Source of the DNA: CAZEHO01 sp964511945 | GTDB taxonomy: Bacteria; Actinomycetota; Acidimicrobiia; Spongiisociales; UBA11373 | Assembly (NCBI GenBank): GCA_964511945.1 | Contig: CAZEHO010000005.1 | Coordinates: 48,315 to 112,314 of the forward strand | Length of the DNA stretch: 64,000 nucleotides | Direction of reading: 5' to 3' | In this document: in pieces, positions 7,586 through 15,724 of the stretch | Numbering within the stretch: the stretch's first letter is position 1 | Layout: every line of letters starts with the position of its first letter | The notes under the pieces: model-generated | Told to the model about the DNA's origin: nothing | The model's input: only the letters and a program-made list of their open reading frames with translations | Databases searched by the model: none | Program-made: the position numbers and the translations under genes

Positions 7586-9081
7586 CAGTCCTCCGACTGG
7601 TCGTCCCACGTGAGGATGGGTCGGCGCGCCGCCAGGGCGTCGTCGGGGCGGCTCACCGGAGTGAAGTGGGGCGATTCGATGATCTCCTCCGGATTGGTGT
7701 TGGCGGTCGCTGCGATATCCGCCAGCGCATCGGCGAGGGCATGGAGCGTCTCGAGGGACTCGGTCTCCGTGGGTTCGATCATGAGCGCCTCGTCGATGAC
7801 GAGGGGGAAGTAGACGGTCGGGGCGTGGAAACCACGATCGAGCAGCGCCTTCACGACGTCCATCGCCCGGACCCCGGTTGCCTTCTTCAGTTGGGTTGCC
7901 GAGGCGACGAACTCATGCATGCATGGCGCCGGATACGGCATGTCGTACGAATCCGTGACCAGGTGCTGTAGGTAGCGGGCATTCAATACCGAGCGTTCGG
8001 CGACCCGTCGCAACCCGGCGCCGCCCAGGCCCCGCATGTAGACGAGCGCCCGCAAGACGACCAGCGCGTTGCCGTGGTTGCCGTGGACCCGGCCGATGGA
8101 GCGTGCAGGCATCGTCCAGTGCAGAACACCTGAATCGTCTGCCGACGGGATCGGACCGGGGAGGAAGTCGACGAGCCGATCGGTGACCGCCACCGGTCCC
8201 GATCCGGGGCCGCCGCCGCCGTGCGGCGTGGCGAAGGTCTTGTGGAGGTTGGAGTGGACGATGTCGAAGCCCATGTCACCGGGGCGGGCAATTCCCATGA
8301 CCGCGTTGAGGTTGGCGCCGTCGTAGTAGACGAGGCCGTCGGTGTCGTGGATGACCTCTGCGATGCTGCAGATCTCGTCCTCGAACAGCCCGATCGTGTT
8401 CGGGTTGGTGAGCATCAGCCCGGCGGTGTCCTCATCCACCAGGCCTCGCAGCGCCTCCAGATCGACCATCCCGCGCTCATTCGATGGAACGTGGACTGCG
8501 CGGTATCCGCCCAGTGTCACCGAGGCCGGATTGGTGCCGTGGGCCGAGTCGGGGATCAGGACCGTGCCTCTGGGGCGCCCGTTCGCCTCGTGATACGCCC
8601 GCATGATGAGCAGCCCGGTCAACTCGCCGGCGGCGCCGGCGGGTGGCTGGAATGTGGCCCGGGCCATGCCCGTGAGTTCACAGAGGATTGCCTCGGCCTC
8701 AGCGAGCACCGCCAGCATGCCCTGGGTGAGATCGGACGGCGTGGCGGGATGGAGGTTGCGGAAGCCCGGATGTTCGGCGGCCCAATCGGCGATCTTGGGG
8801 TTGTACTTCATGGTGCAGGAGCCCAGTGGGTACGCGCCGAGGTCGACGGCGAAGTTGCGGTGGGCGAGCCGGGTGAAGTGACCGACGAGATCCCGCTCCG
8901 ACACCTCCGGGAGCGCCGGCGGCGCAGCAGCGGCCCCAGGAAGCTGCAGATTCTGTTCGGGCACATCGAGCGACGGCAGCGACCATGCCCTCCGCCCGGG
9001 CGATGAGAGGTCGGCCAGCGTCGGCTCGGCGGCACCACCCATGAGGGGCGTCGCGGTCGAACGGCCTCCCGGTTCAGGCAT
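7585..9081 (-). CDS. gcvPB: Glycine dehydrogenase (decarboxylating) subunit 2
   Basis: This is the 498-aa C-terminal half of the P-protein, which decarboxylates glycine and passes the aminomethyl group to the lipoyl arm of GcvH. The PLP lysine is Lys281 in SNLHKTFATPHGGG, and DSAHGTNPASV, YYDGANLNA and PPAGAAGE are family motifs. ATG 9081 overlaps the end of gcvPA by 8 nt, so the two subunits are coupled. Split P-protein occurs in many bacteria, whereas mycobacteria have a single fused gene. Confidence 0.95.
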   Translation of the reverse strand: MPEPGGRSTATPLMGGAAEPTLADLSSPGRRAWSLPSLDVPEQNLQLPGAAAAPPALPEVSERDLVGHFTRLAHRNFAVDLGAYPLGSCTMKYNPKIADWAAEHPGFRNLHPATPSDLTQGMLAVLAEAEAILCELTGMARATFQPPAGAAGELTGLLIMRAYHEANGRPRGTVLIPDSAHGTNPASVTLGGYRAVHVPSNERGMVDLEALRGLVDEDTAGLMLTNPNTIGLFEDEICSIAEVIHDTDGLVYYDGANLNAVMGIARPGDMGFDIVHSNLHKTFATPHGGGGPGSGPVAVTDRLVDFLPGPIPSADDSGVLHWTMPARSIGRVHGNHGNALVVLRALVYMRGLGGAGLRRVAERSVLNARYLQHLVTDSYDMPYPAPCMHEFVASATQLKKATGVRAMDVVKALLDRGFHAPTVYFPLVIDEALMIEPTETESLETLHALADALADIAATANTNPEEIIESPHFTPVSRPDDALAARRPILTWDDQSED

Positions 9082-10408
9082 CGGAGAGCACCTCCTCGAG
9101 CGCATCGACGTAGCCGTCGAGCTCCGCACGGGTGCGGAGCTCGGTCACGGCGATGAGCAGGCCACCCGGGAACTCCGGGTAATCGTCCGGGAGCGGGATG
9201 CCGGCGAGGTAGCCACGCTCGGCCATCGCGGCAACCACCGCGTGCGGATCGTGGGGAAGGAGCACCGCAAACTCGCGGGCGAATGGGGCGTCGCTCGCCG
9301 CCTTGACGCCGGGCAGTTGCTCCAGCCTCCGTGCCAGGTAGTGCGCCTTCTGCACCGACTGTCGACCGGTTTCGGCCAGGCCGTCGGGGCCCAACCAGCC
9401 GAGATGCACTGCTGCGGCGATGGCGTTCAGGCTCTGGTTGGTGCAGATGTTCGACGATGCCTTCTCGCGGCGGATGTCCTGCTCCCGGGTTCGCAGCGTG
9501 AGCGTGTAGGCGGTCCGGCCGTCGCGATCGACGGTGCGTCCGGCAAGGCGCCCCGGAACCTTGCGCATCAAGTTGCGGGAGGTGGCGAAGATCCCGAGCA
9601 CCGGCCCGCCGAACGACATTGGATTGCCGAGCGGCTGCCCCTCTGCGAAGGCGATGTCGCACCCGGCATCTCCCGGAGAGCGCAGCACTCCGAGCAGCAT
9701 GGGGTCGACCTCGGCGATCGCCAGCGCCCCGGCTGCCCCGGCCATCTCGACCGCAGCCTGGTAGTCCTCGATGACGCCGAGATAGTTGGGTTGGGCGAGG
9801 ATCACCGCGGCAGGGGGCGGGACCGCATCGGGCGCCCATGCCGTGGTGCCTGCCACGAGTGGGTGCTCGACGACCTCGATGTCGCGGGCGGCGGCGAAGG
9901 TTGTGATCACCGAGCGGGTGGCAGGGTGCACGCCACGCGAAACCCACACCGCATCACGACGGGTCGCTCCGACCGCCAGATTCACGGCTTCGAGGCCTGC
10001 CGTCGGTCCGTCGTAGAGAGATGCATTGGCGACGGGGAGCCCGGTGATCGAGGCAATCATCGACTGGTACTCGAAGAGCGCCTGCAGCACACCTTGCGCC
10101 ACTTCGCTCTGATACGGCGTGTAGGACGTGACGAACTCGGGTCGCATGGTGAGGCTGCGGACCACCGGTGGTAGGTAGTGGTCGTAGATCCCGCCGCCGG
10201 CAAAGCAGATGAGATCGGCCGTGTTGCGGGCCGCCAGCGCATCCACATGAGCGGCGATCTCCGGCTCGGACAGCGGCGCCGGCAGATCGAGTTCGGTATC
10301 GCTCCGGATCTCAGGAGGGAGATGGACGAACAGATCGTCCACCGCGCCGAGACCAAGGCGCTCCAGCATGGTGGCCACATCTGCGTCGGTGTGCGGTGTG
10401 AAGTCCAT
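9074..10408 (-). CDS. gcvPA: Glycine dehydrogenase (decarboxylating) subunit 1
   Basis: The 444-aa N-terminal half of the P-protein heterodimer. Typical elements are the N-terminal MDFTPHTDADVATMLERLGL, CFAGGGIYDHYLPPVV, the SYTPYQSEVAQGVLQALFEY segment, and EGQPLGNPMSFGGP. It completes the active site with GcvPB. ATG 10408 shares one base with the gcvT stop (TGATG). An in-frame upstream extension to 10657 overlaps gcvT and lacks family similarity, so I exclude it. Confidence 0.95.
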   Translation of the reverse strand: MDFTPHTDADVATMLERLGLGAVDDLFVHLPPEIRSDTELDLPAPLSEPEIAAHVDALAARNTADLICFAGGGIYDHYLPPVVRSLTMRPEFVTSYTPYQSEVAQGVLQALFEYQSMIASITGLPVANASLYDGPTAGLEAVNLAVGATRRDAVWVSRGVHPATRSVITTFAAARDIEVVEHPLVAGTTAWAPDAVPPPAAVILAQPNYLGVIEDYQAAVEMAGAAGALAIAEVDPMLLGVLRSPGDAGCDIAFAEGQPLGNPMSFGGPVLGIFATSRNLMRKVPGRLAGRTVDRDGRTAYTLTLRTREQDIRREKASSNICTNQSLNAIAAAVHLGWLGPDGLAETGRQSVQKAHYLARRLEQLPGVKAASDAPFAREFAVLLPHDPHAVVAAMAERGYLAGIPLPDDYPEFPGGLLIAVTELRTRAELDGYVDALEEVLSDA

Positions 10409-11463
10409 CAGATGAAGGGAGGATCCTGGCGCGCCGCGGTCTCCCAATTGCCGCGAATCTGAACCTCTAGCGTATCGTGATCGCCGGGAGGCGGTGCCAC
10501 ATATCCCATGCCGATGCCGACCTCGAGGGTCGGGCTGAAGTTCCCGCTCGTCACCCGACCTTCTGCGGTTCCACAACGCATCGGATACCCGTGGCGGCCG
10601 ATCGTACGGCCCTCGAACCGGAAACCGATCAGGCGTTTCGAGATGCCGTTGGCGCACTGGTCCTCGAGAACGTCACGTCCGACGAAGTCGTGATCCCACC
10701 CGACGACCCAGCCGAGTCCGGCCTCCAGTGGTGTTGTCGACAGGTCGAGATCCTGGCCCCAGAGGGGATAGCCCATCTCGAGGCGGAGGGTGTCGCGAGC
10801 CCCGAGCCCAACCGGGTGCGCTCCGGCGTCACACAGCGCCTCGAACAGGCCGCCGGCGATGGCGGCATCGGCCATGATCTCACCGCCCTTCTCGCCGGTG
10901 TATCCGGTCCCGGCGGCGAGCAACTCGTGACCCTGCCAGTCGAGCGTTGTCACCCGGAACCTTCCGGGCCGCCACCCGAGGACCAACTCGAGCAGTTCGG
11001 GCGCCCGAGGTCCCTGGACCGCGAGGAACGCGGTCGCCTCTCGTCCCCGCTCGATAGTCACACCGTCGGGTGCACCGGCCTCGAACCCGGCGATCACTCG
11101 GTCGTAGTTGGCTCCGTTGGGAAGCACCCAGTAGTCCTCGTCGTCGAGGCGCCAGATGATGATGTCGTCGATGATCCCGGCCCCGGGCGTGAGCATCATC
11201 GTGTACTGGCAGCGGCCCGGGTCGATCTCGCGGATGTCGTTGCACAGGAGGCGCCCGATGAGTGTCGTGGCCCCGTCGCCCGCGAGGTGAAAGCGGCCCA
11301 GATGCGACACGTCGAAAACACCCACGTCGGAGCGGACGGCGGCGTGCTCGGCGAGGGTCCCCTGGTACTGGACCGGCATCGACCAGCCGGCGAAGTCGAC
11401 GAATCTGGCGCCGAGACGTTCGTGGTGGTCGTGTAGCGGAGATCGCGTCGGCACCGAAGTCAC
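10408..11463 (-). CDS. gcvT: Glycine cleavage system aminomethyltransferase (T-protein)
   Basis: This 351-aa protein moves the methylene group from GcvH-bound aminomethyl to tetrahydrofolate and releases ammonia. It shows HERLGARFVDFAGWSMPVQY, VGVFDVSHLGRF, CQYTMMLTPGAGIIDDII, GYTGEKGGEI, DTLRLEMGYPLWGQDL and a C-terminal GNFSPTLEVGIGMGYV, in the usual order. It starts at GTG 11463 and heads gcvT-gcvPA-gcvPB. The 53-nt gap upstream shows no glycine riboswitch. GcvH is encoded 5 kb away at 16901 on the same strand. Confidence 0.95.
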   Translation of the reverse strand: MTSVPTRSPLHDHHERLGARFVDFAGWSMPVQYQGTLAEHAAVRSDVGVFDVSHLGRFHLAGDGATTLIGRLLCNDIREIDPGRCQYTMMLTPGAGIIDDIIIWRLDDEDYWVLPNGANYDRVIAGFEAGAPDGVTIERGREATAFLAVQGPRAPELLELVLGWRPGRFRVTTLDWQGHELLAAGTGYTGEKGGEIMADAAIAGGLFEALCDAGAHPVGLGARDTLRLEMGYPLWGQDLDLSTTPLEAGLGWVVGWDHDFVGRDVLEDQCANGISKRLIGFRFEGRTIGRHGYPMRCGTAEGRVTSGNFSPTLEVGIGMGYVAPPPGDHDTLEVQIRGNWETAARQDPPFI

Positions 11464-11516
11464 GAACTCGATGCTACCGGCTCACCGCAGCAGGGCGCGG
11501 TGGCAAAGCCAAACCG

Positions 11517-11990
11517 CTATCCGGCTTCTTCCAACTCGCTGAGATTGAACACCTGGGGCGGCCCCGGAATCCGGGTCGGAGCCGGCGGTGTTTCGTCCTC
11601 GGCGGGTTCGAGCCCGTACTTGATGAGCAGGTGGAGGTAGTCGCGCTGATAGAAGATCTTGCAGTCGACATCCGGGTAGTGCTCCCGGAGCATTCGGACC
11701 TTGCGGTTCTTCTTCGTCACCAGCTTCTGGTTCATCGTCGTGATCTCGATGAACGTCTCTTCCTCGGGGAGGTAGAAATCGGGTGTGAAGGACCGGGTGA
11801 CGTTGCCGTCCTGGTCGAACTCGATGGGAAACGAGCGCGGCTCGTATTCCCAGTCGATGGCGTAGAAGTCCAGCAGACGGGCGAACTGCTGCTCGCTGGC
11901 GTGGGCGAACTCCACCCCGTCGGCAGGCGAAGTGAAGCCGTCGTGTCGGTCCGTCAGGGTGCTACGCCTCCATCGTGGCGTCTGCCACAC
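11517..11990 (-). CDS. PD-(D/E)XK-like protein of unknown function
   Basis: The 157-aa protein carries a pattern like restriction-endonuclease-fold proteins: a helix with Glu (ASEQQFARLLDFY), the strand WEYEPRSFPIEF, then FTPDFYLPEEETFIEITTMN. The Asp of TPDF and Glu of FIEIT fit the PD and (D/E) positions, but Thr replaces the expected lysine; several lysines follow in KLVTKKNRK. It may be a nuclease with a migrated lysine, or catalytically dead. It overlaps the merR gene by 29 nt, so it may be cotranscribed with it. The start is uncertain because no ribosome binding site is evident. Confidence 0.5.
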   Translation of the reverse strand: MWQTPRWRRSTLTDRHDGFTSPADGVEFAHASEQQFARLLDFYAIDWEYEPRSFPIEFDQDGNVTRSFTPDFYLPEEETFIEITTMNQKLVTKKNRKVRMLREHYPDVDCKIFYQRDYLHLLIKYGLEPAEDETPPAPTRIPGPPQVFNLSELEEAG

Positions 11991-12438
11991 TCACCGCCAC
12001 CACCTGTTCCGGGAACAGTCGGTGAATCTCCCCTTCAAGCTCTCTCTGGACCGGTCCGACTGCGATGCCGAACACACCCTGGCCCCGCCGGAAGACGTCG
12101 ACGACCTCGTCGGCGCTTTGCGCGGCATAGATGGTGGCCCCGTCGGAGAGCAGCGTCACGTCGGCGAGTGGCCGGTCGCTACTGAATTGTTCACGCAGGA
12201 TCTCCATGGCCTGACGGATCTTCTTCAGACTCATGCCCGCATCGAGCAGTCGTTTGATCACACGAAGCTGGACGACATCCTGGAACGAGTACAGACGCTG
12301 AGATCCGGACCCGTGCGCCGTCTGAATCGACGGTGTCAGCAGTCCGGTCCTGGCCCAGTAGTCCAACTGTCGGTATGTGATCCCGACGATCTTGCAGACC
12401 TGCGGCGCCCGATACCCATGTTCCTGTGCCACGGTCAC
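11962..12438 (-). CDS. MerR-family regulator (Rv1830-like position)
   Basis: This 158-aa regulator has a MerR winged helix (YRAPQVCKIVGITYRQLDYW, then QRLYSFQDVVQLRVIKRLLD) followed by a helix and a compact C-terminal domain with no metal-binding cysteines. I chose GTG 12438 because GGGGGAGG lies 5 nt upstream; GTG 12444 is in frame but abuts that site. Its place next to gcv genes, a DUF151 protein and a second MerR matches mycobacterial Rv1830, linked to growth and cell-cycle control there. The upstream region holds a promoter with a palindrome. Confidence 0.8.
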   Translation of the reverse strand: MTVAQEHGYRAPQVCKIVGITYRQLDYWARTGLLTPSIQTAHGSGSQRLYSFQDVVQLRVIKRLLDAGMSLKKIRQAMEILREQFSSDRPLADVTLLSDGATIYAAQSADEVVDVFRRGQGVFGIAVGPVQRELEGEIHRLFPEQVVAVSVADATMEA

Positions 12439-12496
12439 GCTCACCTCCCCCGGAGCTTACACGACCGTAATTCCGTCCCTGGGAACTACCGACGTG

Positions 12497-12526
12497 AAAC
12501 TAGAAGTGCCGATGGGTGGTTGTCAA
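12497..12526 (-). promoter_or_regulatory. Promoter of the merR gene
   Basis: On the minus strand TTGACA (12526-12521) is followed after 18 nt by TAGTTT (12502-12497). A perfect dyad GGTTGT-TG-ACAACC (12518-12531) covers the -35, which suggests repression or autoregulation. Confidence 0.55.
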
Positions 12527-12533
12527 CAACCCC

Positions 12534-12542
12534 TGTGGACAA
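12534..12542 (-). promoter_or_regulatory. Consensus actinobacterial DnaA box
   Basis: The minus strand reads TTGTCCACA, the DnaA-box consensus of GC-rich actinobacteria, just upstream of the merR -35. Only one copy was found, so this is not an origin; DnaA-linked control of merR is possible. Confidence 0.35.
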
Positions 12543-12580
12543 GTCGGCCGGGCGGCTTCCGGCTTGAGCACTGGGACCGA

Positions 12581-13576
12581 TCACTCGAGCAGGGCGCGCA
12601 AAGCGTCGAGTTGCTCTTGAGAGCCCATCCCGAGGAGGGTGAAGCCGGGCTCGATCCTCATCTCCGGAGGCGGGTTGAAGGTGAGCTGGCCGCTGGGCTC
12701 CTCGATCGCCACGACCATCGCACCGGTTTCCTCCCGGATCCGGGAGTCGCGCAGCGCCCGCCCCTGGAGTGCAGAAGCAGGCTGCACGCCGAACTCCTCG
12801 ATCTGCAACTGGATCAGCTTCCCGTGGAGGATCAGGTCGACGTATTCGTCCAGCCGGGGCTGGGCGGCGAGTTGGGCAAGCCGCTCGGCCCCCACTCGCT
12901 GCGGTGCAACCACCCGGTCTGCTCCGGCGAGCTGCAGCTTGTCGATGGAGGCGGCTTCGGACGCCCGTGCCAGCACCAGCAGATCGCTGCGCCGGTGGCG
13001 GGCGGAGAGCACGATGACCAGGTTGTCGGCGTCTGATCGAACGCAGGCGATGAGGGCGCGAGCCGATTCGATGTTCGCCTCGGTGAGGGCGGCATCGCTG
13101 GTGGCGTCGCCGGTGACGACGAGGGCACCTAGTTCATGGGCCTCTTCGGCGAGTTCCACATCCCGTTCGACGACCACCGTCGTGGCACCTTCCGCCTCGA
13201 GGGCGTGCCAGGTGGCCCTCCCAACACGGCCGAAACCGCAGAGGATCACGTGCTGGTCGACTCTTGCGATCGCTTTCGCCATCCGTCTCCGCTCCCGCTC
13301 GCCGCCGAGGAACCGTTCCAAACCGATCTCGAGAGCGGTAGCGGCAGTGTAGAGGGCGGCCCCCACCCCGATGATGATGATGAAGACCGTCAGGACCTGC
13401 CCGGCGACCGAGAGTTGGAACACCTCCCGGAAGCCCACCGTCGAGATCGTGATGATCGTCATGAAGATGGCGTCCAGAAAGGTGGCGCCCTCGATCAGCA
13501 TGTAGCCGATCGATCCGAGAACCGTCATGATTACCAGCAGTCCGACCGCCCCGAGCAGTCGCTGCTCCCGGCTCAT
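12581..13576 (-). CDS. Potassium channel with RCK (TrkA-N/TrkA-C) domains
   Basis: The 331-aa protein has two transmembrane helices (about 8-28 and 58-80) flanking a pore with the selectivity sequence TISTVGFREV, so it is a two-helix potassium channel. A cytoplasmic RCK_N domain starts at VILCGFGRVGRATWHAL, a Rossmann GxGxxG-type nucleotide site, and an RCK_C domain (about 235-330) follows. Nucleotide or ion binding there normally gates the pore. ATGA overlap couples it to the DUF151 gene. This channel is an extra gene relative to the mycobacterial cluster order. Confidence 0.9.
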   Translation of the reverse strand: MSREQRLLGAVGLLVIMTVLGSIGYMLIEGATFLDAIFMTIITISTVGFREVFQLSVAGQVLTVFIIIIGVGAALYTAATALEIGLERFLGGERERRRMAKAIARVDQHVILCGFGRVGRATWHALEAEGATTVVVERDVELAEEAHELGALVVTGDATSDAALTEANIESARALIACVRSDADNLVIVLSARHRRSDLLVLARASEAASIDKLQLAGADRVVAPQRVGAERLAQLAAQPRLDEYVDLILHGKLIQLQIEEFGVQPASALQGRALRDSRIREETGAMVVAIEEPSGQLTFNPPPEMRIEPGFTLLGMGSQEQLDALRALLE

Positions 13577-14070
13577 GTAGGGGTTTCGAAGTCCTCGGGA
13601 CTGACCGACTCGAGGAAGTTGCGGAAGCGGGCGATCTCGTCCTCTTCCGTCTCCTCATCCCGGATCTCGACACCGGCTTCCTCGAGCACGCTGGGGAACA
13701 CGAAGATCGGAGATCCGGTCCGAGCGGCCAGTGCGATGGCGTCCGATGGCCGCGAGGACACGACGACCTCGGCGCCCTCGAGATCGAAGATGAGATCGGC
13801 GTAGTAGATGCCGTCCCGCAGTTCGGTGACCACGACCCGGTCAACTCGGGAGTGCAGCGCCTCGATAGTCAGTTGCAGCAGGTCATGAGTCAGGGGGCGC
13901 TGTGGCTCGACACCCTCGAGAGCGAACGCGATGGCGGTGGCCTCGGTGGCACCGATCCAGATCGGCAGGAACCGCTGCCCTTCGACCTCGCGCAGGAGCA
14001 CGATCGGCTGATTGGTCGGCAGTTCGATCCGAACACCGACCAGTTCGACCGGAATCCCCTGATCAGTCAT
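13573..14070 (-). CDS. Bifunctional nuclease family protein (DUF151)
   Basis: This 165-aa protein matches the BFN/DUF151 family: VELVGVRIELPTNQPIVLLR, LPIWIGATEATAIAFALEGV, PLTHDLL, and SSRPSDAIALAARTGSPIFV, followed by an acidic C-terminal tail. Plant and Thermotoga members have nuclease activity; the role in actinobacteria (Rv1829 in M. tuberculosis) is unknown. It overlaps hpt upstream and the channel gene downstream (both ATGA), so all three are probably cotranscribed. Confidence 0.9.
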   Translation of the reverse strand: MTDQGIPVELVGVRIELPTNQPIVLLREVEGQRFLPIWIGATEATAIAFALEGVEPQRPLTHDLLQLTIEALHSRVDRVVVTELRDGIYYADLIFDLEGAEVVVSSRPSDAIALAARTGSPIFVFPSVLEEAGVEIRDEETEEDEIARFRNFLESVSPEDFETPT

Positions 14071-14648
14071 GCGCTCACATTATCAGGCGGCCCCGCGAAG
14101 GCTTCGCGGGTGACCACATCGGGATCGGCCTGGAATGCAGCCAGATCGAGGACCGCCCAGAGGCTGGGGAGATTGCGGTACCGGCCTTCCCAGTCGAGCC
14201 CGTAGCCGAGCAGGAACTCGTCGCCAACTTCGAAGCCCCGATACTCCAGCGGGACGTCGACGATGCGGCGGGTTTGCTTGTCCAGCAGGGTCACGGTGGC
14301 CAGCGAGGCGGGCTGCCGGGTGGAGAGCAGACCTCGTAGGTAGGACAGGGTGAGACCGGTGTCGACGATGTCTTCGACCAACACCACATGCCGGCCCGCG
14401 ATCGAGGTTGCGCTGTCGACCGCGATGTTGACCCGACCCTCACGGCCGAAGCGGGTGAGGCTGAGGAAATCGATGTCGAGTTGCGGCGGAAGCTGCCGGC
14501 TGAGATCGGCGAGGAATGGCACTGCCCCGTTCAGTACGCCGAGCAGGACCGGTTCGCGACCGGCGTAGTCGGCCCTGATCTCGGCCCCGAGTTCGGCGAC
14601 CCGGGCGTGCAGAGTTGGGCGGTCGATCACCTCGGTGACGACATTCAC
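14067..14648 (-). CDS. hpt: Hypoxanthine phosphoribosyltransferase
   Basis: The 193-aa enzyme converts hypoxanthine or guanine plus PRPP to IMP or GMP. The PRPP-binding motif is VVLVEDIVDTGLTLSYL (about residues 108-124), with the preceding LGVLNGAVPFLADL loop and the DFLSLTRFG segment. The C-terminal base-binding region contains GFEVGDEFLLGYGLDWEGRYRN in part. It overlaps dacB upstream and the DUF151 gene downstream by ATGA. It would use hypoxanthine derived from the adenosine deaminase pathway. Confidence 0.95.
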   Translation of the reverse strand: MNVVTEVIDRPTLHARVAELGAEIRADYAGREPVLLGVLNGAVPFLADLSRQLPPQLDIDFLSLTRFGREGRVNIAVDSATSIAGRHVVLVEDIVDTGLTLSYLRGLLSTRQPASLATVTLLDKQTRRIVDVPLEYRGFEVGDEFLLGYGLDWEGRYRNLPSLWAVLDLAAFQADPDVVTREAFAGPPDNVSA

Positions 14649-15724
14649 GGTGCTCCTCCGAAGACACTGGGCAGCAAGTCGGACAGCGCAGCGATCACGG
14701 AGCGTTCCCCGGTGGTGGTTCCGAAGCCGGTGGTCTGGTGGCGTCCGGTCGGCAGCACCGACGTCGCCAGCAGCCGGGCATCAAGCCAGTCGGGCAGCGC
14801 GTCTGTGACATCCGCCGGGACCAGCGGCGCAAGCACGTAGTCGGAAGGCCGGAAAGACCGCAGGGCGTACCCCATGAGGTCGGTCGTTGCCACCATGTGA
14901 TCGAGTGCGGTGAAGCCGAGTCCGTCGTCGGCGGCCATCACCACGCCGACGAACTCGTGATTGCCGGTGTCCAGGTGGCTCAGCAGGACGAGGCCGGCGT
15001 TGAGGGTGTCGCCGGTTTTCAGGCCGTAGATCCCGGGGAACGACCCGAGCAGCCGGTTGCTATTGCGGACCCCGAACTCCTCACGCTGGATCGGATCGAA
15101 CGTCACATACTTCAGTCGTGAAGTCCGGGTCACACGTGGTTCGGCGATCGCGGCGACGCCGAGCTTCACCAGGTCGCGGGCCGTGGTGAAGTGGCTCGGG
15201 GCATCGAGCCCGTTGGGATTGGCGAACGAGGTCTGCGCCATACCGAGTTGCAGAGCCCGCTCGTTCATCAGTGCGACGAAGTCGGTGAGAGATCCCGAGA
15301 CATGTTCGGCGAGGGCGACCGCAGCATCATTGCCGGATTGCACGAGCAGGTTGGCGAGGAGCTCTTCCACGGTCCAGGCGTCCCCCTCGAGGACCCGCGG
15401 CTGGTCGGCATATCCGATGGGAGTGTTCGATGCGTTGGCGCTGATCGCGACCGCAGTGGTCGCTTCGGTGTTCTCGGCGACGAGCAGCGCGGTCATCACT
15501 TTGGTCACCGAAGCCATCGCACGCTGTTGATCGGCGCCGTTCTCCCACAGCATCTGCTCCCCGTCGACCGAGTAGAGGCCCCATGCAGCGGCGCCGACCG
15601 TGGTCGGCCCCGGCGCCGGGGCGAAGACCACCTGTGGCGGCAGTTCGGGGAGTGTGCGGAGGGAGGCGGCCGGCGGCGGCGCCGGTGACATCGCAACGGA
15701 CAGCACGAGGGCGGCGAGGATCAT
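14645..15724 (-). CDS. D-alanyl-D-alanine carboxypeptidase (S11 family)
   Basis: A 359-aa exported penicillin-binding protein that trims the terminal D-Ala from peptidoglycan stem peptides. A signal peptide covers about residues 1-22. The three active-site motifs are present: SVTK (ASVTKVMTALL), SGN (LVQSGNDAAVAL) and KTG (GLKTGDTLNAG). A C-terminal segment follows the catalytic domain but no clear membrane anchor is seen. It is ATGA-coupled to the MerR gene before it and to hpt after it. Confidence 0.9.
   Translation of the reverse strand: MILAALVLSVAMSPAPPPAASLRTLPELPPQVVFAPAPGPTTVGAAAWGLYSVDGEQMLWENGADQQRAMASVTKVMTALLVAENTEATTAVAISANASNTPIGYADQPRVLEGDAWTVEELLANLLVQSGNDAAVALAEHVSGSLTDFVALMNERALQLGMAQTSFANPNGLDAPSHFTTARDLVKLGVAAIAEPRVTRTSRLKYVTFDPIQREEFGVRNSNRLLGSFPGIYGLKTGDTLNAGLVLLSHLDTGNHEFVGVVMAADDGLGFTALDHMVATTDLMGYALRSFRPSDYVLAPLVPADVTDALPDWLDARLLATSVLPTGRHQTTGFGTTTGERSVIAALSDLLPSVFGGAP

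Noticed and set aside
11464..11516. Glycine riboswitch before gcvT
   Set aside because: The gap is only 53 nt and lacks the conserved riboswitch core.
12534..12542. Replication origin
   Set aside because: A single DnaA box without AT-rich DNA, further boxes or dnaA/dnaN nearby is not an origin.
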